DNA from: Actinomycetospora sp.
GTDB taxonomy: Bacteria; Actinomycetota; Actinomycetes; Mycobacteriales; Pseudonocardiaceae
Direction of reading: 5' to 3'
Length of the DNA stretch: 7,189 nt
Assembly (NCBI GenBank): GCA_025925615.1
Contig: JAICLN010000219.1
Coordinates: 1-7,189 of the forward strand
The notes under the pieces were generated by a model. It was not told the DNA's origin. It saw only the letters and a program-made list of their open reading frames with translations, and searched no databases. The position numbers and the translations under genes were made by a program. The stretch's first letter is position 1. Every line of letters begins with the position of its first letter. Of the stretch, positions 1 through 6,146 are shown in pieces.

Positions 1-454
1 CTACCCCGAGGCCCTCGAGACGCTGTCCGGGCAGGTCCTGCGCGGCTACCTCACCGGCAGCATCGACGCCGTCCTGCGGGCCCCCGACGGCCGCTTCGTC
101 ATCGTCGACCACAAGACGAACTGGCTCGGCCCGACGCCGCTCGACGGGTCGGCGCCCGCGCCGCTGACCAGCGCGCACTACGGCCCCACGCAGATGGCGA
201 CCGCGATGATCCGCGCGCACTACCCGCTGCAGGCGCTGCTGTACGGGGTCGCGCTGCACCGGTTCCTGCGCTGGCGGCTGCCGGGGTACGACCCCGCGAG
301 GCACCTCGGCGGCGTGGCCTACCTGTTCCTGCGGGGCATGTGCGGGCCGGACACCCCCGTCGTCGACGGCACCACCTGCGGGGTCTTCCGGTGGTCGCCG
401 CCGTCCGGGCTGCTCGTGGCCCTGTCCGATCTGCTCGCCGGGAGGACGCCGTGA
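1..454 (+). CDS. recB: RecB C-terminal nuclease domain of exodeoxyribonuclease V beta subunit (5' truncated)
   Basis: The open frame enters at the left edge (first full codon at base 2) and gives 150 residues ending in TGA at 452-454. It matches the C-terminal nuclease domain of RecB, the subunit of the RecBCD helicase-nuclease that processes double-strand breaks. Visible in order are GSIDAV (Asp at fragment residue 22), IVDHKTNWLG (Asp36 and Lys38, equivalent to the DYKSNWLG core of RecB-family nucleases), and a QALLY motif (Gln77, Tyr81) inside YPLQALLYGVALHRFL. RHLGGVAYLFLRG and a short tail after FRWSPP follow. The metal-binding Asp-Asp-Lys and QxxxY residues are all present, so the nuclease looks intact. 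The helicase part lies outside the window. The stop overlaps the recD start, which implies translational coupling. The only realistic alternative is an AddA-type nuclease, but the adjacent recD favours RecB. Confidence 0.93.
   Translation, partial: YPEALETLSGQVLRGYLTGSIDAVLRAPDGRFVIVDHKTNWLGPTPLDGSAPAPLTSAHYGPTQMATAMIRAHYPLQALLYGVALHRFLRWRLPGYDPARHLGGVAYLFLRGMCGPDTPVVDGTTCGVFRWSPPSGLLVALSDLLAGRTP
441..445 (+). promoter_or_regulatory. Shine-Dalgarno of recD, inside the recB 3' end
   Basis: GGAGG lies five bases upstream of the GTG at 451. It decides the recD start: the frame is open for another 37 codons upstream to an ATG at 340, but that stretch lies over recB coding sequence and has no comparable ribosome-binding site. 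Confidence 0.75.
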
Positions 455-2364
455 CCCTGCTGCCCGACCTCGCGTCCGAGGACGGCGTCCGGCTCGCCGT
501 CCGGGCCACCGGGGTGCTCGCGGCGTTCAGCGCCCGCGGGGTCCTCGCTCCGGCCGACGTCGCGGTGGCTCGCCGCCTCGGGCGCCTCGGCGGCGAGTCC
601 GACGAGCAGGTCCTCCTCGCCGCCGCGCTGACCGTGCGGGCGCTGCGCTCCGGGTCGGTGTGCCTGGAGCTCGCCGACGTCGACCGGCGGGTGCTCGGCA
701 AGGACGACGCCCTCGTTCCCACCGACGACCTCGACTGGCCCGAGCCCGGGGCCTGGATGGCAGCCCTCGCCGCCAGCGCTCTGACCAGGCCCGGCGGGCC
801 GCTGCGCCTCGACGACGGCCTGCTCTGGCTCGACCGCTACCGCCGGCAGGAGGACCAGGTCCGCGCCGACCTGACCGCCCGCGCCGTCGCCGCGCCCCCA
901 CCCGCCGACCACGCGCGGCTGCGCGCCGCCCTGGACCGCCTCTTCGCCGACGTCGGCGCCGACGACCACCAGCGCCTGGCCTGCGCCGTCGCGACCCTGC
1001 GCTGGACCGCCGTCGTCGCGGGCGGCCCGGGCACCGGCAAGACGACCACGGTCGCGCGGCTGCTCGCCGTGCTGCGCGACCAGGACCCGGGCCTGCGGAT
1101 CGCCCTCGCGGCGCCCACCGGCAAGGCGGCTGCCCGGCTCGGCGAGGCCATCGGCGAGGAGCGGCTCCCCGAGGCCGACCGGGCGCGGGTCGGCCGCCCC
1201 GAGGCGTCGACCATCCACCGCCTGCTCGGCTCCCGGGCCGACACCTCGTCGCGCTTCCGCCACGACCGGCACCGGCGGCTGCCGCACGACGTCGTCGTCG
1301 TCGACGAGACCTCGATGGTGTCGCTGACCCTGATGGCGCGGCTGCTCGAGGCGGTGCGCGACGACGCCCGGGTGGTGTTCGTCGGTGACCCCGACCAGCT
1401 CGCCTCCGTCGAGGCCGGCGCCGTGCTGGGCGACCTGGTGCACGCCCCCGATCTGGGCGGTGGGGCCGAGGCCCGCTCCGGCGTCCTCGACGCCGCCCTG
1501 GACGCGGTCGGGTGCACGGCGCGCCCCGACGTCAACGGCGTCGTGCGCCTCGACCGGAACTACCGCAACAACGCCGACATCGCCGCGCTCGCCGCCGCGA
1601 TCCGGGACGGCAAGGCCGACGCCGTCCTGGAGTGCCTGCGCGGCGCCCCGTCACTGGAGTTCGTCGAGTACGACGATGCCGCGGCGCTGACCGAGCGGGA
1701 GCCCGCTGGGCTCGACGGGCTGCGCGAGGAGATCGTGGGCGGCGCGCGGGAGGTCGCGATCGCGGCCCGGGACGGGGACGCGGCGACCGCGCTCGAGCAG
1801 GCCGAGGAGCACCGCCTGCTCTGCGCGCACCGGCGCGGGCCCTACGGCGTCTCCCGATGGGCGGTGCAGGTCGAGCGATGGCTCGACCGGGCCGACGAGG
1901 ACGGCGACGCCCTGGTCGACCCCGATCGCGCGGCCGGCGCCGAGTGGTGGCCCGGCCGGCCGCTGCTCGTCACCGCGAACGACTACGACCTCGGGCTCTA
2001 CAACGGCGACACCGGCGTCGTCGTCGAGCTCCCGGCCCCGGGCGGCGGGACGCGCCCGGTCGCGGTGTTCAGCCGCGGCGGGACCCCGCTGCAGCGCTCG
2101 CCGGCCCTGCTCGGCGGTGTGCAGACGGTCCACGCCATGACGGTGCACCGAGCGCAGGGCAGCCAGTACGCCCGGGTCAGCGTCCTGCTGCCGCCCCCGG
2201 AGTCGCCGCTGCTGACCCGGGAGCTGCTGTACACGGCGGTGACGCGGGCGCGGACCTCGGTGCGTGTGGTCGGATCGGCCGAGGCCATCCGGGCGGCCGT
2301 CGAGCGGCCGGTCAGCCGTGCGTCGGGGTTCGCGCGACGTAGCCCGGGGACGTCGAGCCGGTGA
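451..2364 (+). CDS. recD: RecD, exodeoxyribonuclease V alpha subunit (5'-3' helicase)
   Basis: This complete 637-residue protein is close to the length of E. coli RecD (about 608). RecD is the superfamily 1B 5'-3' DNA helicase of the RecBCD complex. An N-terminal domain (about 1-150, including the RLGRLGGESDEQVLLAAAL stretch typical of RecD) precedes the helicase core. Motifs seen are Walker A GGPGTGKTTT at 191-200 (Lys197), Walker B VVVVDETSM at 281-289 (Asp285, Glu286), motif III VGDPDQL at 311-317, motif IV-like RLDRNYR at 366-372, a late MTVHRAQGSQY at 563-573, and ELLYTAVTRAR at 591-601 with the motif VI arginines. NDYDLGLYNGDTG before the last two motifs is also characteristic. The GTG start overlaps the recB stop (GTGA) and has a good ribosome-binding site. 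All ATPase residues are present, so it should be functional. The last 17 or so residues form a basic, Ser-rich tail with no recognisable motif. Confidence 0.96.
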   Translation: MTLLPDLASEDGVRLAVRATGVLAAFSARGVLAPADVAVARRLGRLGGESDEQVLLAAALTVRALRSGSVCLELADVDRRVLGKDDALVPTDDLDWPEPGAWMAALAASALTRPGGPLRLDDGLLWLDRYRRQEDQVRADLTARAVAAPPPADHARLRAALDRLFADVGADDHQRLACAVATLRWTAVVAGGPGTGKTTTVARLLAVLRDQDPGLRIALAAPTGKAAARLGEAIGEERLPEADRARVGRPEASTIHRLLGSRADTSSRFRHDRHRRLPHDVVVVDETSMVSLTLMARLLEAVRDDARVVFVGDPDQLASVEAGAVLGDLVHAPDLGGGAEARSGVLDAALDAVGCTARPDVNGVVRLDRNYRNNADIAALAAAIRDGKADAVLECLRGAPSLEFVEYDDAAALTEREPAGLDGLREEIVGGAREVAIAARDGDAATALEQAEEHRLLCAHRRGPYGVSRWAVQVERWLDRADEDGDALVDPDRAAGAEWWPGRPLLVTANDYDLGLYNGDTGVVVELPAPGGGTRPVAVFSRGGTPLQRSPALLGGVQTVHAMTVHRAQGSQYARVSVLLPPPESPLLTRELLYTAVTRARTSVRVVGSAEAIRAAVERPVSRASGFARRSPGTSSR

Positions 2365-2380
2365 CGTTCGGCGGGGGGCA

Positions 2381-2410
2381 GTGACTGGCGGGGGGCCGGT
2401 CGGGTATCTA
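2381..2410 (+). promoter_or_regulatory. Candidate promoter for the small membrane protein gene
   Basis: GTGACT (2381-2386) and TATCTA (2405-2410) are separated by 18 bases and sit in the 53-base gap after recD. TATCTA ends seven bases before the ATG at 2418, and there is no clear Shine-Dalgarno, so the transcript could start at or next to the ATG (leaderless). TATCTA is unusually AT-rich for this region. This is pattern-based only. Confidence 0.35.
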
Positions 2411-2417
2411 TTCCGCC

Positions 2418-2696
2418 ATGGACCCTTCCCTGGCCCGCAACCCCGCTGCGCTGCCGGACAGCTCGCCGGAGAAGCAGAGCGAGCTCAAGCTCAACGTCGG
2501 GATCGGCACCATCGGCACCATCCTGTCCCTGTTCGTCACGATCGTCTTCATCGCGGTGATCGACGAGCTCGTCCTCGGGATCGTGTTCGCGGTGGTGACG
2601 ATCGCGTCGGCGCTGATCACGCTGTACGTGCTCCGGCGCATGCGCCGGGGTGCCCAGGCGGCGGCGACGTCGGGCACGGAGGCGGCCGCCCACTAG
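2418..2696 (+). CDS. Small two-helix integral membrane protein, function unknown
   Basis: This 92-residue protein has three parts. The first is a polar N-terminus (1-25, including SSPEKQSELKL). The second is two hydrophobic segments, about 26-48 (ending VTIVFIAVI) and 51-72 (LVLGIVFAVVTIASALITLY), joined by a tight Asp-Glu turn at 49-50. The third is a basic stretch, RRMRR, and an Ala-rich tail. The hairpin topology with Arg after the second segment predicts both termini in the cytoplasm. I do not recognise a family. It starts 53 bases after recD and could be read through from recBD, but it also has its own candidate promoter. Its codon use is in line with its neighbours, and it ends in TAG just before a hairpin. 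The coding call rests on the coherent membrane-protein pattern, not on a known homologue. Confidence 0.75.
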   Translation: MDPSLARNPAALPDSSPEKQSELKLNVGIGTIGTILSLFVTIVFIAVIDELVLGIVFAVVTIASALITLYVLRRMRRGAQAAATSGTEAAAH

Positions 2697-2705
2697 GTGC
2701 CCTGC

Positions 2706-2719
2706 GGGCTCGTGAGCCC
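2706..2719 (+). terminator. Short hairpin after the small membrane protein gene
   Basis: GGGCTC-GT-GAGCCC forms a perfect six-base arm pair (in practice five pairs with a four-base loop) nine bases after the stop at 2696. It has no U-tract beyond a short TAT. It could stop plus-strand transcription before the convergent pentapeptide-repeat gene. Confidence 0.4.
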
Positions 2720-2772
2720 TATCGGCGTGCTCCCCTGATTCCGTGTCATTGGGCGGATCACTGCTCACGAGC
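2708..2772. repeat. 10-bp inverted repeat between convergent genes
   Basis: GCTCGTGAGC at 2708-2717 is the exact reverse complement of GCTCACGAGC at 2763-2772. The 45 bases between them lie in the gap separating two convergent genes. Each arm is itself nearly self-complementary, so the region can form either two small hairpins or one long-loop stem. It could serve as a terminator read from both sides. Confidence 0.45.
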
Positions 2773-2783
2773 GCGCAGCGCAC

Positions 2784-3518
2784 CTACCCGACGACGAGGC
2801 CCAGCGCGCGGCACACGTCGGCGGCCTGCGCCTCGCTGACGACGGCCCCGCGCAGCGTGCGCGGCGCGTCCGCGGACAGCTCGCCGAGGTCGGCGCCCCG
2901 CAGGTCGGCGCCGGTGAGCCGGGTGTGGGCGAGGTCGACGTCGCGCAGCGTGCAGTCGACGAGCGTGGCGTCCCGGAGGTCGGCGCCGCGCAGGTCGGCC
3001 TCGGAGAGGTCCAGCCCGCGCAGGGTCACGGCCCGCCAGAGGACGTCCTGCAGGTTGGCGAGCCCCAGGTTCGAGCCGTCGAGCCGGTAGCTGACGGCGA
3101 GTCCCCGCAGGCCGGACAGGTCGGCGCCGATCATGCGGCAGTCGGTGAAGCGGGTCTCGGTGAGCAGCGACCCGGTGAGGCGGATCCGGGAGAGGTCGGT
3201 GGCCTCGAAGACGGCGTCGGTCAGGTCGGCGTCGACGAGCGACGCGCCGGCCAGGCTGCCGCCGCGCACCAGCGCGCCGTCGAGGGTCGCCGCGTTCAGG
3301 ACGGCGCCGGGGAAGCGGCACCCGTCGAGCGTCAGCCCGGTGAGGTCGACCCCGTGCAGGTCCGGCTCCTCGACCGAGCAGCGCCGCAGCACCGGATCGA
3401 GGACGTCCTGGAGCAGCGCCCGCAGGTCCAGGCCGGTCAGGTCCGCGTCCTCGACGGGCTCGCCCGCCGCCAGCAGGTCCGCCACCTCGTCGGCGCCGAG
3501 CCGTCGTCCCTCGTCCAC
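2784..3518 (-). CDS. Pentapeptide-repeat protein
   Basis: This 244-residue protein is built mainly of A(D/N)LXX-type pentapeptide repeats, which fold as a right-handed quadrilateral beta-helix. Repeats are visible from about residue 53 to 212, for example VDLTGLTLDG, ASLVDADLTDAVF and LSEADLRGADLRDATL. A short stretch around 138-165 is less regular (SYRLDGSNLGLANLQDVLW). The N-terminal 45 residues are helical and not repeat-like, and the C-terminus (TLRGAVVSEAQAADVCRALGL) is a common cap in actinobacterial members. There is no signal peptide, so it should be cytoplasmic. Some family members (MfpA, Qnr) bind DNA gyrase, but most have no known role and nothing here assigns one. I chose GTG at 3518. 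An in-frame GTG at 3527 would add three residues, but CAGGGT, seven bases before 3518, suits either ribosome binding or a leaderless -10 box for the later start. Confidence 0.9.
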   Translation of the reverse strand: MDEGRRLGADEVADLLAAGEPVEDADLTGLDLRALLQDVLDPVLRRCSVEEPDLHGVDLTGLTLDGCRFPGAVLNAATLDGALVRGGSLAGASLVDADLTDAVFEATDLSRIRLTGSLLTETRFTDCRMIGADLSGLRGLAVSYRLDGSNLGLANLQDVLWRAVTLRGLDLSEADLRGADLRDATLVDCTLRDVDLAHTRLTGADLRGADLGELSADAPRTLRGAVVSEAQAADVCRALGLVVG

Positions 3519-3540
3519 GCCGCCCACCCTGGCAGCCGTC

Positions 3541-3558
3541 GCGAGCGGGAGGGCTCGC
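3541..3558. repeat. GCGAGC/GCTCGC hairpin upstream of the pentapeptide-repeat gene
   Basis: GCGAGC-GGGAGG-GCTCGC gives a perfect six-base stem with a six-base loop. It lies 23-40 bases upstream of the 3518 start and directly beside the first copy of the palindromic element. It could belong to the same repeat cluster or act as an operator for the minus-strand gene; the sequence does not decide. Confidence 0.35.
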
Positions 3559-3563
3559 GGGCC

Positions 3564-3622
3564 TTCCGGCGAAGGGCGCCCCTGGGCGATCTAGCCGAGC
3601 GAAGGAGCCCTTCGCTCGGAAC
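3564..3622. repeat. Palindromic intergenic element, copy A
   Basis: This roughly 59-bp unit has matching inverted ends: the left arm TTCCGGCGAAGGGCGCC (3564-3580) and the reverse complement of 3604-3621 differ by one inserted base and one mismatch. The right half also holds a perfect hairpin at 3596-3618 (10-base stem CGAGCGAAGG, loop AGC). The core carries CGATCTAG. It is the more symmetrical of two tandem copies. It resembles short palindromic intergenic repeats (REP- or MITE-like elements). No transposase is present in the window. Confidence 0.8.
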
Positions 3623-3638
3623 GGCGGCCGGCCACGCG

Positions 3639-3697
3639 TTCCGGTCAAGGGCGCCCTTGGACGATCTAGTCGAGCGAAGGTGCCCTTCGTTCGAAAA
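3639..3697. repeat. Palindromic intergenic element, copy B; possible terminator of the esterase gene
   Basis: This second copy starts exactly 75 bases after copy A and matches it at about 50 of 58 positions by hand alignment. It contains the perfect 12-base palindrome AAGGGCGCCCTT (3647-3658) and a hairpin at 3671-3693 (CGAGCGAAGG, loop TGC, CCTTCGTTCG). Where this copy differs in the stem, the change gives a G-T wobble, so pairing is kept on one strand. The hairpin lies 17 bases beyond the esterase stop on the minus strand, so it could end that transcript, although no U-tract follows. Confidence 0.8.
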
Positions 3698-3709
3698 CAG
3701 CCCTCCGGA

Positions 3710-5275
3710 TCAGCGGTAGCCGCGGAACCCCTCCCAGGCGAGCCGGCGCTCCCGGCGCGGGTCGCTCTCGACGCGGTCGGTCGCGTCGACGATCCGCGTC
3801 AGGCGGGTGTCGGTCGTGTAGCGCGGCCAGAAGCCGGCCGGCGCCCCGTCGTGGGCGAACGAGGTCCAGTCGCGCTGCATCCGCTCCGAGGCCGCCCGCA
3901 GCGCGCGCCGGCCGCCGAGCGCGGTCAGCACCCTGCCCGCCCGGGAGTCGGCGAGCCCGAAGACCGAGTACAGCTCGGTGCCGTGCGTGGCGCGCAGTCC
4001 GAGCCAGCGCAGCAGCCGCGGCGCGAGGTCGAAGCGATACGCGTACACGGGGTGGCCCGCCGCGGCGTGCGCCTCCATGACCTGCACCGACGGGATCCAG
4101 AACATGTAGTCGCCGCCCAGGTCCTTGCGGAAGCGCGTGCCGCGGTAGGTCGCGAGGACCTCCGGACCGACCTCCGGCTGGGTCGCGGCGAACAGGGCGT
4201 CGGCGCGCTCGTCGGACACCAGCAGGTCGAGCCGCAGGCCGGGGAGCTCGAAGAGCCGCCCCTCGGTGTCGTTCGTGCCGATGATCATCGGGACCGGGTG
4301 GCTGCGGCCGGCCTCGAAGGCGTCGAGAGGGGCCTCGGGGAGGAGGTCGCCGTCGACGGTCGGGCCGGTGAGCAGGACGCCCGGGGTGTCGTCGGCGGCG
4401 TGGCGCATCCCGCGGGAAGCGGCGACGAGGTCGTCGGTCGACGCGGCCTCGAGCAGGCGGGCCGCGGTCGTGGCGGGCAACGGCTCGCGGCCGGTGCCGG
4501 GCACGGGGACGCCGGTCACCGCGGCCAGCTCCCGCAGGTACTGGCGGGCCCAGCCGGACGCGCGCTCGGTGGACCAGGCGATCCCGGGCGCGGAGCTCTC
4601 GGCGATGGCGCGGTGGAAGAGCCCCCGCGCGGCGGGCATCGTCATGAGCGTGGTCACGGAGATGGCCCCGGCGGACTCCCCGAAGATCGTGACGTTCCCG
4701 GGGTCGCCGCCGAACGCCGCGATGTTCTCCTGCACCCAGCGCAGCGCCGCGAGCTGGTCGCGCAGGCCGAGGTTCCCGTCGAGGGGCCGCTCGGGGGTGG
4801 AGAACGAGGAGAAGTCCAGGTAGCCGAGGGCGCCGAGCCGGTAGTTGACGCTGACGTAGACGACGTCGCCGGTCCGCGCCAGCCGGTGCCCGCGGTAGGT
4901 GGGGGCCGAGGCGGCGCCGAGCACGAACGCGCCGCCGTAGAACCAGACCATCACCGGGCGGGGCCGGTCGGAGGGGGCGGAGGGCGCGACGACGTTGAGG
5001 GTGAGGCAGTCCTCGTCCATCGGGGTGTGCTTGCCCGCGCCGATGAACTCGCCCATCCGCTCCTGCGGCGGGACCGGCCCGAACTCGACGGCGTCCTGGA
5101 CGCCCTCCCAGGGCTCCGGCGGCTCGGGGGCCCGGAGGCGCCGGGGACCGACCGGGGGCGCGGCGTACCGGATGCCGCGCCAGGTGTGCACGCCGCGACC
5201 GACCCGGCCGCGGACGACGCCCGCCGTCGTCTTGATCTCGGTGCCCGTGTCCCCGCCCGTGCGGCTGTTACTCAC
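3710..5275 (-). CDS. Type-B carboxylesterase (alpha/beta hydrolase)
   Basis: This complete 521-residue protein is of typical size for the type-B carboxylesterase / para-nitrobenzyl esterase family, which hydrolyses carboxylic esters. Family marks in order are an N-terminal TTAGVVRGRVGRGVHTWRGI strand, GIRYAAPPVGPRRL, the EDCLTLNV signature, the oxyanion-hole segment WFYGGAF (111-117), and the nucleophile elbow GESAG (199-203, Ser201). GTNDTEG follows with the likely acid Glu338, then THGTELYSVFG with the likely catalytic His431. The triad is therefore complete. There is no signal peptide, so a cytoplasmic enzyme is expected; the substrate cannot be read from the sequence. The GTG at 5275 is the last plausible start before the conserved N-terminus, although its ribosome-binding site is weak. 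The frame stays open far upstream, across the divergent gene, but that part is GC-driven shadow. The gene is transcribed alone, divergently from 5444. Confidence 0.95.
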   Translation of the reverse strand: MSNSRTGGDTGTEIKTTAGVVRGRVGRGVHTWRGIRYAAPPVGPRRLRAPEPPEPWEGVQDAVEFGPVPPQERMGEFIGAGKHTPMDEDCLTLNVVAPSAPSDRPRPVMVWFYGGAFVLGAASAPTYRGHRLARTGDVVYVSVNYRLGALGYLDFSSFSTPERPLDGNLGLRDQLAALRWVQENIAAFGGDPGNVTIFGESAGAISVTTLMTMPAARGLFHRAIAESSAPGIAWSTERASGWARQYLRELAAVTGVPVPGTGREPLPATTAARLLEAASTDDLVAASRGMRHAADDTPGVLLTGPTVDGDLLPEAPLDAFEAGRSHPVPMIIGTNDTEGRLFELPGLRLDLLVSDERADALFAATQPEVGPEVLATYRGTRFRKDLGGDYMFWIPSVQVMEAHAAAGHPVYAYRFDLAPRLLRWLGLRATHGTELYSVFGLADSRAGRVLTALGGRRALRAASERMQRDWTSFAHDGAPAGFWPRYTTDTRLTRIVDATDRVESDPRRERRLAWEGFRGYR

Positions 5276-5443
5276 CGGTTCACTGTGCGCCGCGACCGCG
5301 GTCCGGCGTCCAGCGGGTGTGGCGGACCGATCACGACGTAGTTCCCCGCTCGGCCGTACGCAAGAACACGTTGGGTGACACCATCGAGTAGAAAACGCCC
5401 GATCAGTGGCGCGTGTCGCCTTGTCGGCCCAGAGAATCACGCC
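5276..5443. promoter_or_regulatory. Divergent intergenic region with candidate promoter and small palindrome
   Basis: These 168 bases separate the esterase (minus) from the 219-residue gene (plus). The part at about 5360-5440 is visibly less GC-rich than the flanking genes. Toward the esterase, the minus strand reads TTGCGT (5363-5358), a 17-base spacer, then TACGTC (5340-5335). That is a plausible -35/-10 pair giving a leader of about 50 bases. GGTGACACC (5374-5382) is a palindrome with four-base arms and could be part of an operator. Toward the plus-strand gene, GAGAAT (5432-5437) lies six bases before the GTG. Confidence 0.4.
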
Positions 5444-6103
5444 GTGGACGCGGAGGTTGCAGCGGCGTTGTGGCAGGTGGAGGCCGCTTTCGTCGCGCAC
5501 CAGGCCCGGGAGGTCCTCGAGAGCCTGACTCCGCGTCAGGGCCCGGTGGTGCTCGCCGAGATCGATCCGCTGGCCCTCGTCCTCGGGCTCGGCGAGACGA
5601 TCGGCGCCCCGGACGACGTCCGGGCCCTCACGCCGTGGCTGCTGCGGGCGGTGGTGAGCGACGACCGGGTCGACCTGCACACGGTGCTCTCCCGGATCGC
5701 GACGTTCTGGGCCGACTGGACGACGACCGAGCGCGCCGCCGTGCGCGACTTCGTCGACACCCTCTGGGTCGCCCTCCTCGACCGGCACCCCGGTCCCGTC
5801 GCCACCCTCCCGGTCGCGACGGCGGTCTCCTTCCTCGACGACGCCTCGGGGCTCGGCGACGGGCCGGCCCGGCTGATCGGGATCTGGGAGTACAAGGACA
5901 CCGCGAGCGCCGACCACCACCTCGCCGAGCTGGTCGTCGACGCCCACTACGGCGCCCGCGTGGACCCCGTCGTCCTCGCCTGGGCGTGGTCCCGGCCGCA
6001 GCGCGAACGCCTGGAGCGCGCCGCCGCCCGCGACCACGCCGAGGGCTGGGCGGGTGACCTCGGGGCCGCCCTCGACGTGCTGGCCGCCACCGGGCCGCCC
6101 TGA
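5444..6103 (+). CDS. Hypothetical helical protein, 219 residues, family not recognised
   Basis: The predicted protein is acidic, mostly helical and soluble, with no signal peptide, membrane segment, cysteine or internal methionine. Tryptophans recur in amphipathic stretches such as LTPWLLRAVV, FWADWTTTERAAVRDFVDTLW (about 88-108), IGIWEYKD and LAWAWSRP. The segment from about 85 to 115 (Trp, then ER, then LW, ending in DRHP) reads like a helix-turn-helix pair in helical-repeat proteins, but I cannot name a domain. Third-base GC bias is strong through the frame, supporting coding. I chose GTG at 5444 because the sequence before it is AT-richer intergenic DNA. The frame does extend back to a GTG at 5375. 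No Shine-Dalgarno precedes 5444, so the mRNA may be leaderless. A TTG at 5468, 11 bases after GGAGG, is a weaker alternative. The EcsC-family gene follows 43 bases later. Confidence 0.8.
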   Translation: MDAEVAAALWQVEAAFVAHQAREVLESLTPRQGPVVLAEIDPLALVLGLGETIGAPDDVRALTPWLLRAVVSDDRVDLHTVLSRIATFWADWTTTERAAVRDFVDTLWVALLDRHPGPVATLPVATAVSFLDDASGLGDGPARLIGIWEYKDTASADHHLAELVVDAHYGARVDPVVLAWAWSRPQRERLERAAARDHAEGWAGDLGAALDVLAATGPP

Positions 6104-6134
6104 TCGACGCGAGCCCGGGACCCGGTCGCCGTGA

Positions 6135-6140
6135 CAGGCT
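6135..6140 (+). promoter_or_regulatory. Candidate leaderless -10 element for the EcsC-family gene
   Basis: CAGGCT ends six bases before the GTG at 6147 in a 43-base gap with no Shine-Dalgarno at the usual distance. This fits the actinobacterial leaderless layout of a TANNNT-like box 6-7 bases before the start, although the first base is C rather than T. No convincing -35 is visible. Confidence 0.3.
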
Positions 6141-6146
6141 GGCGGG

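Noticed and set aside
340..450. Upstream extension of recD to ATG 340
   Set aside because: This stretch overlaps conserved recB coding sequence. The GTG at 451 has a good Shine-Dalgarno and the usual four-base overlap.
2784..3518. DNA repeats in the pentapeptide-repeat gene (recurring CAGGTCGGCGCC-like strings) as a CRISPR or tandem array
   Set aside because: The periodicity comes from the repeated Ala-Asp-Leu-Arg-Gly codons, and there are no spacers of constant length.
2925..3719. A 264-codon plus-strand frame opposite the pentapeptide-repeat gene and across the repeats
   Set aside because: Its repetitive Val/Gly/Gln-rich sequence is the reverse image of the A(D/N)LXX repeats, and it runs through the palindromic elements. 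It has no independent coding features.
3680..5341. A 553-codon open frame on the plus strand opposite the esterase
   Set aside because: It is antisense to a protein with a full catalytic triad and family motifs. Its translation is low-complexity Gly/Arg/Val/Glu typical of GC-driven shadow frames.
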